This document shows, piece after piece, positions 24,904-32,929 of a stretch of DNA of 64,000 nucleotides. The DNA comes from Oceanobacter sp045430275. GTDB taxonomy: Bacteria > Pseudomonadota > Gammaproteobacteria > Pseudomonadales > Oceanobacteraceae. The position numbers were made by a program, and so were the translations under genes. The number at the start of each line of letters is the position of its first letter. Within the stretch, counting starts at the first letter, position 1. The stretch is taken from positions 62,001 to 126,000 of the forward strand of contig JAILXU010000008.1 of NCBI GenBank assembly GCA_045430275.1. Direction: 5' to 3'. The notes beneath the pieces are model-generated. The model ran no database searches. It had not been told where the DNA came from and saw only the letters and a list, made by a program, of their open reading frames with translations.

Positions 24904-25409
24904 AACCTGTTCAATGCAGTTTGATTGGGTTGGCCATTGCGACCATCAACAGTCCTCATATGGCGTTGCTGGAACAGCAAGGTCATGACATCTCGGACTA
25001 TCAAAAGCTGATGCGCAAACAGCGCAGCTTTTTAACGGGTGAACTGAAATCCGAAGCCAATCTGATGCGCTTCTTTGTTGCTTTCTCAGAGTGGCAACAA
25101 CAGCAGGCATTTGAAGATACATTAAACGATCAGATTGCCGAATTGTGCTGTTCAGCACTGTATGCCTCTGTTGAAATGCTGCAAGACCCGGAATGTGATG
25201 ACACCGAGTTGCTGTTTTCTTACATTGGCCAGATTCATGACACCATGGATGAGATGGGCAGCGACACCCAGCCCCTGCGTGAGTACACCAAGGCGCTCCG
25301 GGCAGAATTGATGACCCAGCTTGAATCCGTCTCACAACGCCCCGCTGGCCAGGCCATTTTCAAATGGCTGGATACACTGGACACTAGCCTGTTTGGGCTG
25401 GCGGAATAG
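24900..25409 (+). CDS. Hypothetical protein downstream of rlmG
   Basis: A 169-residue soluble, probably helical protein with no recognised domain. It contains SDYQKLMRKQRSFLTGELKSEANLMRFF and a mixed acidic middle (EMLQDPECDDTELL). The start overlaps the rlmG stop (ATGA), so it is translated with it. It has no membrane segments or signal. Function unknown. Confidence 0.7.
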   Translation: MKPVQCSLIGLAIATINSPHMALLEQQGHDISDYQKLMRKQRSFLTGELKSEANLMRFFVAFSEWQQQQAFEDTLNDQIAELCCSALYASVEMLQDPECDDTELLFSYIGQIHDTMDEMGSDTQPLREYTKALRAELMTQLESVSQRPAGQAIFKWLDTLDTSLFGLAE

Positions 25410-25460
25410 CCCTTCTTTTTTTACTGCCCTTTTTCTTGGATGACCGGAACCCGACACATT

Positions 25461-26822
25461 ATGACACCAGAGCTACTTTCCCCTGCTGGCACATTCAAAA
25501 ACATGGAATATGCCTTTGCCTATGGCGCGGATGCGGTTTATGCCGGACAGCCAAGATACAGCCTGAGAGTGCGCAACAATAATTTCTCGCTGGACAATCT
25601 GGAGCGTGGTATCGCTCGTGCTCATGAGCTGGGAAAGCAGTTTTACGTCGCCAGTAATATTGCGCCGCACAATAGCAAGGTCGATACCTATATGAGGGAT
25701 ATCGAACCTGTGATCAACATGAACCCGGATGCTCTGATCATGTCCGATCCGGGCCTTATCATGTTGGTGAAAGATCGCTGGCCAGACACCGTGATTCATT
25801 TGTCGGTGCAGGCCAACGTGGTGAACTATGCTTCGGTTGAATTCTGGCGTCGCCAGGGCGTGAGCCGAATCATACTGTCGCGGGAATTATCGCTCGAGGA
25901 AATTGCCGAAATCCGTCAGCGCTGCCCAGAAATGGAAATCGAGGTGTTTGTTCATGGCGCGCTGTGCATCGCCTATTCCGGTCGCTGTCTGCTGTCAGGT
26001 TATATGAATCATCGCGACCCCAATCAGGGCACTTGCACCAACGCTTGCCGTTGGAACTACAATGCCCACGAAGCGAAAGAAACCGACTCTGGCGATGTCA
26101 TTCCTGTGAATGCAGAAGAAATGAATCAGGAACAACCTCTGTTCACACCTGCGGAGTCGACGCTGGGCAAAGGCGGCACATCGGATCAGATTTTCCTGCT
26201 CCAGGAAGGCAATCGCGACAATGAGTACATGCCCGCTTTTGAAGATGAGCATGGCACCTACATTATGAATTCCCGCGACCTGAGAGCGATTCAGCACATT
26301 GAGAAGCTGGTGGAACTTGGCGTGCACTCTTTGAAAATCGAAGGCCGCACCAAGTCACACTATTATGTTGCTCGTACCGCTCAGGCATATCGAAAAGCCA
26401 TTGATGACGCTGTGTCCGGTCAACGTTTTGATCGTGGCCTGATGGATACGCTGGAAAATATGTCTAACCGGGGTTACACCGAAGGTTTCTTTCGTCGTCA
26501 TGTACACGATGAGTATCAGAATTATGAGCGTGGCGTTTCCGTGAGTACACAGCAACAGTTTGTGGGTGAAATCACGGGGATTGAAGGAACAACCTTGACC
26601 GTTGATGTTAAAAACCGCTTCGAAGTGGGCGATGTTCTTGAGCTGATGACGTGCGAAGGTAATCATGAGTTCAAATTAGAAGCAATACGGGATCGCCAGG
26701 GCCGTGAACGACAGGATGCTCCCGGCTCTGGTTTTGTGGTCAAGATTGAAGCACCAGAAGGCGCGTCGCTGAACAACCATGATAAGATGCTGTTGATTCG
26801 TAACCTGCCTGATGCGAAGTGA
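25461..26822 (+). CDS. trhP: tRNA hydroxylation protein P (U32 peptidase family, YegQ-like)
   Basis: A 453-residue protein of the U32 family, nearly collinear with E. coli YegQ: PELLSPAGTFKNMEYAFAYGADAVYAGQ, HLSVQANVVNYASV, ILSRELSLEEI, FVHGALCIAYSGRCLLSGY and TCTNACRW. The four cysteines in the middle (GALC, GRC, TCTNAC) are the likely iron-sulfur ligands. TrhP makes 5-hydroxyuridine at tRNA position 34, with prephenate as a helper. A typical U32 peptidase protease role is not expected. The start at 25461 matches the homologue; 25440 in frame would add seven residues. The 66-base gap to the next gene suggests an operon. Confidence 0.93.
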   Translation: MTPELLSPAGTFKNMEYAFAYGADAVYAGQPRYSLRVRNNNFSLDNLERGIARAHELGKQFYVASNIAPHNSKVDTYMRDIEPVINMNPDALIMSDPGLIMLVKDRWPDTVIHLSVQANVVNYASVEFWRRQGVSRIILSRELSLEEIAEIRQRCPEMEIEVFVHGALCIAYSGRCLLSGYMNHRDPNQGTCTNACRWNYNAHEAKETDSGDVIPVNAEEMNQEQPLFTPAESTLGKGGTSDQIFLLQEGNRDNEYMPAFEDEHGTYIMNSRDLRAIQHIEKLVELGVHSLKIEGRTKSHYYVARTAQAYRKAIDDAVSGQRFDRGLMDTLENMSNRGYTEGFFRRHVHDEYQNYERGVSVSTQQQFVGEITGIEGTTLTVDVKNRFEVGDVLELMTCEGNHEFKLEAIRDRQGRERQDAPGSGFVVKIEAPEGASLNNHDKMLLIRNLPDAK

Positions 26823-26889
26823 GTCAGACTGAACCCTGATTTTCACATCCACTCAGGCGGTGTCACTGAGATGGAACAGGGGATATTTG

Positions 26890-28191
26890 ATGAACCAGAG
26901 ACTGGCCGTTTTATGCATGCTGGCATTTGCCTGGATGACATTACCTGCAGTATCAATTGCACAATCCGATCCCCTGTTACTGTTGCGCGACAAAGCCAGC
27001 GTACTATCTGGCCGGTTGCTTGAAGATGCTTCACTGATCAAGTCTCAGCCGCACTATCTGGAACAAATGATCAGTGAACAGCTTGACCGCGTGGTGGATT
27101 ATCGCTACATGTGCCGCAAAGCGTTGGGCAAATACTGGAAGCGTACATCGATCAGCCAGAAAAAAGAATTTGAGTCGGCGTTCAAGCGTAAGCTGATTCG
27201 CACTTACGCCTATGCCTTCAAATCTTATCAGGGTCAAAAAATCCACTTTGGCCCCACCCGATCCCAAGACAACAACACTGACAGAGCATTAATACGCAGC
27301 CATCTTGAAGTATCCAACAACAAAGTTGAGCTGGATTATCGCTTGCACCATCAGGATGGGCGCTGGCAGGTTTATGACATTCTGATTGATGGCAGCAGTC
27401 TGGTGACAACCTTCAGTGATCAGATTCAGCAACTGATCAAACAACACGGTGTTGCACGAGCAATTTCAAAGCTGTCCCGAGAATACCCCGATGACAGACG
27501 CACCATTGCCCTCGGCTCCGATAGTTGGGGGCCTTATGCCAGTGAAAACCTACCGGACAAAGGGCTGGCAGCGGCGATAGTATCAACCGTTCTGGAGCAC
27601 CTGGGGTATCGCGTTAGCATCGAATTCTCACCCTGGAAAAAGCTGGTGGGCCGGGTTAACGAAGGCAAGCTGGATGGACTTCTGGCAACCTGGCCAAATC
27701 AAACGCCAGAGCACTTTGCACTGTCAGAGTCCTACCTCGAAAGTGAATTACGCTTTATCAAGCGCCTGGACGACCCTTTTGTGTATCAGAACCCTACACA
27801 ACTTCGTCAATTCATGACTAACAAATCCTATCGACTCGGCATATTCTCCAGTTACAACTATCAAGACTACACGGGCAAAATTACGGAACAGTTTGACGTT
27901 CAGAAATTGGACTATTGTTCCCAGCTTTTCCGGGAAGTCGCCAACAACAACATTGACCTTGCTCTGGTTGACCGCTGGATTGCCGATAATGAGCTGGCCA
28001 GCAAAGACAACATTGCAGAACATCTGACCGTTGTACCCAAAGGCATCGCACAAACCACGATTCATCTGGCATTAAACGGGCAAACGGACTCCCCGGCTTT
28101 ACTGGATGGTTTCAATAAAATACTAAATCGAATTCGCCAGTCGGGTGAATATCAGAATTTGCTTTCTAAACATCAATACCCAAATCAATGA
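26890..28191 (+). CDS. Fusion of an MlaC/Ttg2D domain with a solute-binding protein family 3 domain
   Basis: A 433-residue periplasmic protein. A signal peptide (1-25, cut likely after SIAQ) is followed by an MlaC-type lipid-binding domain at about 30-195: VDYRYMCRKALGKYW, SISQKKEFESAFKRKLIRTYAYAF and WQVYDILIDGSSLVTTF. A second domain at about 205-425 resembles family 3 extracellular solute-binding proteins (TIALGSDSWGPYASENLPDKG, WKKLVGRVNEGKLDGLLA, IDLALVDRWIADNEL). MlaC normally ferries phospholipids between outer and inner membranes; a solute-binding partner in one chain is not something I know from the standard Mla system. No other mla genes are adjacent. The start at 26890 has GGGGAT upstream, and the stop overlaps rluA by 4 bases. 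Confidence 0.85.
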   Translation: MNQRLAVLCMLAFAWMTLPAVSIAQSDPLLLLRDKASVLSGRLLEDASLIKSQPHYLEQMISEQLDRVVDYRYMCRKALGKYWKRTSISQKKEFESAFKRKLIRTYAYAFKSYQGQKIHFGPTRSQDNNTDRALIRSHLEVSNNKVELDYRLHHQDGRWQVYDILIDGSSLVTTFSDQIQQLIKQHGVARAISKLSREYPDDRRTIALGSDSWGPYASENLPDKGLAAAIVSTVLEHLGYRVSIEFSPWKKLVGRVNEGKLDGLLATWPNQTPEHFALSESYLESELRFIKRLDDPFVYQNPTQLRQFMTNKSYRLGIFSSYNYQDYTGKITEQFDVQKLDYCSQLFREVANNNIDLALVDRWIADNELASKDNIAEHLTVVPKGIAQTTIHLALNGQTDSPALLDGFNKILNRIRQSGEYQNLLSKHQYPNQ

Positions 28192-28811
28192 TTCTTGACC
28201 ATATTATTTATCAGGACGATGACATCATCGCACTGAACAAACCCGGTGGCCTCCTGAGTGTTCCCGGGGTTCGCAATAAAGATTCAGCTTACAGCCGTCT
28301 GGCAGAAGAAGTCGGTGAACTGCACATTGTGCACCGACTGGATCAGGACACCTCTGGCATTATCGTATATGCGCGCCACAAGGATGCTTTACGATTTCTG
28401 CAGCAGCAATTTGAACGCCGCCTGACGTCAAAAACATACGAAGCGGTGGTTGAAGGGGAACTTCAGGCCAGCGGAGGTTGTATTAATTTGCCAATCAAAG
28501 TGGATTGGCCCAACCGTCCACTGCAGATGATCAGCCACAGCGAAGGCCGTTATGCCTTAACACGCTGGACTCGAACGGGCTTTGAAGCGGATAAAAGAAC
28601 GCGTGTTGACCTGTTCCCCAACACGGGTCGATCTCACCAGCTACGGATTCACATGCAGCAAATTGGTCACCCAATTATTGGTGATACTTTTTATCATCCA
28701 GACTACCCCAGAGGCCAGATTATCCAGATGTGTTTGCATGCCAGAGAACTGGGCTTCACACACCCCTCTTCCGGGGAGTTCATGGCACTCCGTTGCGAAG
28801 CGCCATTTTAA
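28188..28811 (+). CDS. rluA: RluA-type pseudouridine synthase
   Basis: A 207-residue single-domain enzyme without an S4 domain. The catalytic Asp lies in HRLDQDTSG, with VKVDWPNRPLQM and NTGRSHQLRIHMQQIGHPIIGD of the RluA subgroup (E. coli RluA has the same WPNRP). It isomerises uridine to pseudouridine in 23S rRNA (U746) and tRNA position 32. Length matches RluA, not RluC/D. It is the last gene of the plus-strand run and converges on the Lit-like gene. Confidence 0.92.
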   Translation: MILDHIIYQDDDIIALNKPGGLLSVPGVRNKDSAYSRLAEEVGELHIVHRLDQDTSGIIVYARHKDALRFLQQQFERRLTSKTYEAVVEGELQASGGCINLPIKVDWPNRPLQMISHSEGRYALTRWTRTGFEADKRTRVDLFPNTGRSHQLRIHMQQIGHPIIGDTFYHPDYPRGQIIQMCLHARELGFTHPSSGEFMALRCEAPF

Positions 28812-28834
28812 TTTTTCAAATAACCCCCGTTTTT

Positions 28835-29584
28835 CTATCCTCTTGCTGTCAGGGCGAGCAAACGATACCGCGCCCTGATCAGCAGTAAGATACCACCAAA
28901 TAACACTGCAGCCCCAACCACGATAGCTATTGCAATCCCTCCAAACAAATACGGTGCCTTCATCAACGTGCTCATCAGGGAGTCCTGATAGTAAAAGAAC
29001 CAGTCATGATCCGGTGGAAATATCCAGACATGTATCTGGTAGAAGGCCTCCTTTGCTCCAACAACAAACACCCAGGCTGATATAGCTCCAATCAGGAAAC
29101 TGAGCAGTAATCCTTGTATTTTCACATCCGGGCTACTCCTTCGCCAGATCAGAACAGGAATCCCGGCAACCAGGATAGCGGTACTGGTATACAAGAGATT
29201 CCTCAGATTATCGATCAGATTAGCTACGTCTTGAAGATGGATGACTTCTGCATTACGCAGCATGGCCTGATTCTCACCTTGATAAATAAAGCGGATGTCT
29301 TCAAGCCCTACTCCATGATGATGAACGGAATAGACGATTTCAGAGAACAAGCGAATATGTTCTGATGCTGGCAATAACTCCAGACCAGACACATAACGAT
29401 TCTGGGGGCCGAAATGATCAATGTGCGGTCCAATATTGTAGAACTCATACCAAAATGGAAAGCCATAATCCAAATCGGATATGGCAAACCAACTGGTTAA
29501 AATAGAAACAGTCAGTGCAGCCAGGAGTACAAAAAACCAGCTTAACTGACCGATATATCGACGCATGGTGCTTTTCAGGTTCAT
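28835..29584 (-). CDS. Lit-family (DUF1461/TIGR01906) integral membrane protein
   Basis: A 249-residue membrane protein with a helix at about 14-35, an extracytoplasmic domain (40-128) and three more helices to the C terminus (about 130-147, 155-176, 213-237). The pattern NAEVIHLQDVANL (H116) and FYQIHVWIFPPDHDWFFY (H185) fits DUF1461, renamed Lit after the lipoprotein intramolecular transacylase of some Firmicutes; two histidines in these places are the catalytic candidates there. In Gram-negatives the family's role is unknown, because lipoprotein acylation uses Lnt. I start at 29584, where the ATG overlaps the hydrolase stop (ATGA); the upstream frame is hydrolase coding sequence. The family call is by motif only. 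Confidence 0.6.
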   Translation of the reverse strand: MNLKSTMRRYIGQLSWFFVLLAALTVSILTSWFAISDLDYGFPFWYEFYNIGPHIDHFGPQNRYVSGLELLPASEHIRLFSEIVYSVHHHGVGLEDIRFIYQGENQAMLRNAEVIHLQDVANLIDNLRNLLYTSTAILVAGIPVLIWRRSSPDVKIQGLLLSFLIGAISAWVFVVGAKEAFYQIHVWIFPPDHDWFFYYQDSLMSTLMKAPYLFGGIAIAIVVGAAVLFGGILLLIRARYRLLALTARG

Positions 29585-30417
29585 GAAACGCTCGCGTAAA
29601 AGGTGAGTATCTCGTCTGCAATGGGGTTCACGAATTGAGCATCCAGGTGGCAATGATGATGCCCTTTCACAGTGATTCCCGTAGCCGTTGGAACCAGTGT
29701 CAGTCGTTCATTCATTATATCCTGGGATAAATAGCCATCTTCCGCTCGAATGACCAGCACCGGACATTCAATGGATTTAAGAAATGCCTCCAGAATATCG
29801 GGTGTAAAACGAAAACGGGAACGTGCTTTCAACCGGGAATCAGTACTCCATTGCCAGCCGCCATCAACCGTTTTTAAATTACGAATAACGATTGACCGGA
29901 CAATTTCTTTTGGTAATTGTCCGACAGTTGCACGAAGCTGTACTGCTTGCTCAATGCTTTCAAATATACGCAAGGGCTTTTCGGGAACGGGTTGAATAGC
30001 TTGCCGAAAATTACTGATAGCCTCTTCTGGCTTTTGTGTCAGAGGCCCAAATATATCGATACTGATTACACTGGATATAGAATTGGGTAACGTTGCTGCT
30101 AACAATAATGCGACTGCTCCACCCATTGAATGCCCAAGCAGATGTACTGGCTTGCTCAGATTTCGAATAACATCCGCCACTGCTTCGACGGGTGTCCAGA
30201 TATGATAATCCGCTTCGTTAGGTAACCAGGCTGAATGGCCATGACCCGGCGAGTCCAGACAAATGACCCGGTAATCCATAAGAAAAGGCATCAGTTTTTC
30301 AAAAGAGGCGGCATTATCCAGCCATCCATGTAACGCCAGAATAACATCACCCTCTGGCTGGCCGAATTCCAATGCCGCCAGAGAACCAAAACGAGTTTCA
30401 AAAAAAATTTCTTTCAC
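29581..30417 (-). CDS. Alpha/beta hydrolase
   Basis: A 278-residue hydrolase with the oxyanion motif LHGWLDNAASF, the nucleophile elbow GHSMGGA (Ser about 97), a lid of about 60 residues in the middle and a C-terminal KGHHHCHLD segment with the catalytic His. It resembles esterases and lipases of the MhpC/serine-hydrolase type; the substrate is unknown. It has no signal, so it is cytoplasmic. It overlaps the Lit-like gene by 4 bases, suggesting a joint role in lipid or acyl handling (inference). It is separated by 78 bases from sixA. Confidence 0.9.
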   Translation of the reverse strand: MKEIFFETRFGSLAALEFGQPEGDVILALHGWLDNAASFEKLMPFLMDYRVICLDSPGHGHSAWLPNEADYHIWTPVEAVADVIRNLSKPVHLLGHSMGGAVALLLAATLPNSISSVISIDIFGPLTQKPEEAISNFRQAIQPVPEKPLRIFESIEQAVQLRATVGQLPKEIVRSIVIRNLKTVDGGWQWSTDSRLKARSRFRFTPDILEAFLKSIECPVLVIRAEDGYLSQDIMNERLTLVPTATGITVKGHHHCHLDAQFVNPIADEILTFYASVS

Positions 30418-30495
30418 GCCATTTACCTGCCAATAAAATCAGTATCGGATTATTACAGCACAATACATGGCACGACACGGGTGGAACAAATCGTT

Positions 30496-30954
30496 TTAAA
30501 TACTGAGGTTCGGATACCAGACATCCGTGGCTGTCATGCATGAACCTGCGGCCTCCCCTTCAAGCAGCCAACATTCTGCTGGAGACCAGGGTTGTTCCAT
30601 AATAGCCCCGTCGATCAAGTAAGAAGCCAGATGCCCTACAAGAGGAAGGTGGGAAACCAGAATTACATCGTGATTCAGGCTTTGTAGTTGGTTGATCAAC
30701 TCAATGATATTGCCACCAGGAATCAAACCATTTTCTTCTCTGAGTGGAATATCACAAGCAGCGACGATATTTTCAGCGGTTTGTCGAGTCCGTAGATAAG
30801 GGCTATGCCAGCATTCGGCATTTTTCATTGATTGGGATGAAAGCCATTTGCCCGCCATATCCGTTTGTTTGAGGCCTTTTTCGGTTAATGATCGACTTTG
30901 ATCATTAACATCACCTTTCACTGCAGAACCATGGCGGACAATATAAATTTTCAC
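30496..30954 (-). CDS. sixA: Phosphohistidine phosphatase SixA
   Basis: A 152-residue histidine phosphatase of the phosphoglycerate-mutase fold: the catalytic RHG at 7-9, SPYLRTRQTAENI, and VSHLPLVGHLASYLI with the second catalytic His. SixA removes phosphate from phosphohistidines, in E. coli acting on PtsN-system proteins. Its start overlaps the DUF4389 stop by 4 bases, and gpsA comes first in the set. The gpsA-DUF4389-sixA order is also known from Pseudomonas. Confidence 0.92.
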   Translation of the reverse strand: MKIYIVRHGSAVKGDVNDQSRSLTEKGLKQTDMAGKWLSSQSMKNAECWHSPYLRTRQTAENIVAACDIPLREENGLIPGGNIIELINQLQSLNHDVILVSHLPLVGHLASYLIDGAIMEQPWSPAECWLLEGEAAGSCMTATDVWYPNLSI

Positions 30955-31265
30955 TCGTTTTTTTCCTTGTCAGGATAAATATGATGATCATGCCCTGGCC
31001 ATTCCTTAAATGGGAAAGGTTTTTCTTCAGAGCATCCAGTCAGATAATGAGTGACTTGCTGGTAGTACATTCCCAGAGAAAAACTGAAGTTTTTTAATGT
31101 TTTTTGATTGTCGCCACTGAATAAACGAAATAACCATTGAGTTAATGTAATAGTTATAAGAAGAAGATCCAGTATTTTAGCTACCAATAAATAGATAACG
31201 GTATAAATTGTTCTTAGCCAAAAAACATCAGATGTTGCAGAGGATTTGAAATTCGGTTGACTCAT
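30951..31265 (-). CDS. DUF4389-family membrane protein
   Basis: A 104-residue protein with one or two hydrophobic stretches (about residues 17-46), the DUF4389 core (FRLFSGDNQKTLKNFSFSLGMYYQQVTHYLTGCSEEKPFPF) and a charged tail. The family is of unknown function and is usually encoded between gpsA and sixA in gammaproteobacteria. It is 11 bases after gpsA and overlaps sixA by 4 bases. Confidence 0.88.
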   Translation of the reverse strand: MSQPNFKSSATSDVFWLRTIYTVIYLLVAKILDLLLITITLTQWLFRLFSGDNQKTLKNFSFSLGMYYQQVTHYLTGCSEEKPFPFKEWPGHDHHIYPDKEKNE

Positions 31266-31276
31266 GGATACTGCCT

Positions 31277-32302
31277 TTATATTTCATGTTTGGGTAAAGC
31301 AAAATCGACATCGGACGCATGCTCTCCCGTCATTAAACCGCCTGCAACAGCTCTGGGGTCTGCTTTTTCAAATAACACCTGATAAGCACCCATTACCAAT
31401 GGCATATAAATACCTGACTCAAGCGCTTTTTCCCTGACATAGCGCAAGGTGCTGACACCTTCTGCCACTTCACCCAATTCATTAACCGCATCTTCCAGGG
31501 TTTTACCCTGCCCTATCGCATAACCAACCCGAAAGTTACGACTTAATGGCGACATACAGGTAACGATTAAATCCCCAACACCAGACAAACCGAGAAATGT
31601 CAGAGGGTTGGCCCCCATGGCAACTGCGAACCGGCTCATTTCTGCCAATGAGCGGGTAATGATCATACTGCGGGTGTTCTCCCCCATTCCCAAAGCAGAC
31701 ACAAAACCACTGACGATGGCATAAATATTCTTGAGCGCACCGCCCAATTCCACGCCGTAAATATCGTTGGATGCGTATACGCGAAAATACGGACAGCTCA
31801 GAGCTTCCTGAACATTGCGCCGCAAGTCACTGTCCTTACTGGCAACAACCGTAGCGGCCAGCCCTTTTCGGGCAATTTCCTTGGCCAGATTAGGCCCACT
31901 GATTACGCCCGTTGGATTGTTAGGGAAAACATCCGAAAGCACCTGGCTCATCAGTTTGAAACCGTCAGGTTCTATTCCTTTGGTGGTACTGACCAAGGCT
32001 TGATGTGGCTGGATCAGATGTGCGAATGATGAAATAACATAACGAAAAGAACGACTGGGGATGGAAACAAAGACGACATCCGCATCCTTCAGAGCCATCT
32101 CAATTTCGGTTGTTGCAATCAGATTAGGATTCAGACTCACATCGGGCAGATACTGAGGATTCAGATGATGATGATTAATTGAGTCGGCAATATCCTGATT
32201 GCGCAACCATTGAACAGACTCGATATGATTATCAGCCAGAATGTTAGCAATCACGGTACCGAAGCTGCCGCCCCCGATCACCGCCACTTTTTTAATTCCC
32301 AC
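31277..32302 (-). CDS. gpsA: NAD(P)+-dependent glycerol-3-phosphate dehydrogenase
   Basis: A 341-residue enzyme with the cofactor motif AVIGGGSFGTVIANIL, the IKxxxE-type loop, STTKGIEPDGFKLMSQVL, GPNLAKEIARKGLAATVVAS and the catalytic Lys in ALKNIYAIVSG. It converts dihydroxyacetone phosphate to sn-glycerol-3-phosphate, the backbone of phospholipids. The start is a GTG at 32302, set by GGAGGA just upstream; longer in-frame starts such as 32374 would put the glycine motif too far in. First gene of gpsA-DUF4389-sixA. Confidence 0.95.
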   Translation of the reverse strand: MGIKKVAVIGGGSFGTVIANILADNHIESVQWLRNQDIADSINHHHLNPQYLPDVSLNPNLIATTEIEMALKDADVVFVSIPSRSFRYVISSFAHLIQPHQALVSTTKGIEPDGFKLMSQVLSDVFPNNPTGVISGPNLAKEIARKGLAATVVASKDSDLRRNVQEALSCPYFRVYASNDIYGVELGGALKNIYAIVSGFVSALGMGENTRSMIITRSLAEMSRFAVAMGANPLTFLGLSGVGDLIVTCMSPLSRNFRVGYAIGQGKTLEDAVNELGEVAEGVSTLRYVREKALESGIYMPLVMGAYQVLFEKADPRAVAGGLMTGEHASDVDFALPKHEI

Positions 32303-32428
32303 GTATTCCTCCATACCCGCAGCCTGCGTCGACAGCCGGGATGCATTCAAACAGAATCGATGCCTATCAGGCACCAGACCTCAAATAAGATGCGCATATA
32401 ACCGTAATGTGTCAGGAAAAGCTACCGC

Positions 32429-32929
32429 TTATCCATCGTCATCACCGCTGTGGCTATTCTCAAGCGATTCAACCAAATTACAGAAGGTTTGATAATTGGT
32501 TTCGTTGAGGCCCATCAAGACTTTGTGGGCTTCGATTACCCGGTCTCTGGCTTCGTCTTCTGACATGGTTTCCGCTGCCCACTCCGAAAAGCGGGTACTG
32601 TTCCGGCAGAAATCCTGAATAATATGAAAGACTTCATCAAACCCCATGCTTTCCAGTAGACGGGTAATACTGGGATCCGGCGAATACAGCGTTGGTGTAA
32701 TACCTCGATGGCGCTGACTGGCCATGGATATTTTTGCCAACTGTCCCAGAGCACTGCTATCAATCATTTCAACATCAGACAGATCAATTAGCACATTGTT
32801 GTATTCACTGCCTTCGAGCACATCGGCAATAAAACGCTCAAAAGCCGGACACAATGTGAGTCGTACTTCACCAACCAGTCGGATGATTTGCACCCCGGAC
32901 TGTTCGCCAACCTGAATACGCCCATTCAT
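32429..32929 (-). CDS. STAS-domain anti-sigma factor antagonist
   Basis: A 166-residue protein with an N-terminal STAS domain (GVQIIRLVGEVRLTL, NNVLIDLSDVEMIDSSALGQL). The phospho-acceptor is S58 in DSSAL. An extra C-terminal helix bundle of about 60 residues follows. Such antagonists bind an anti-sigma kinase when unphosphorylated. It overlaps the response-regulator/PP2C phosphatase gene by 4 bases, and that phosphatase would dephosphorylate S58. The pair resembles HsbR/HsbA and RssB/RssC of Pseudomonas. Confidence 0.9.
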   Translation of the reverse strand: MNGRIQVGEQSGVQIIRLVGEVRLTLCPAFERFIADVLEGSEYNNVLIDLSDVEMIDSSALGQLAKISMASQRHRGITPTLYSPDPSITRLLESMGFDEVFHIIQDFCRNSTRFSEWAAETMSEDEARDRVIEAHKVLMGLNETNYQTFCNLVESLENSHSGDDDG

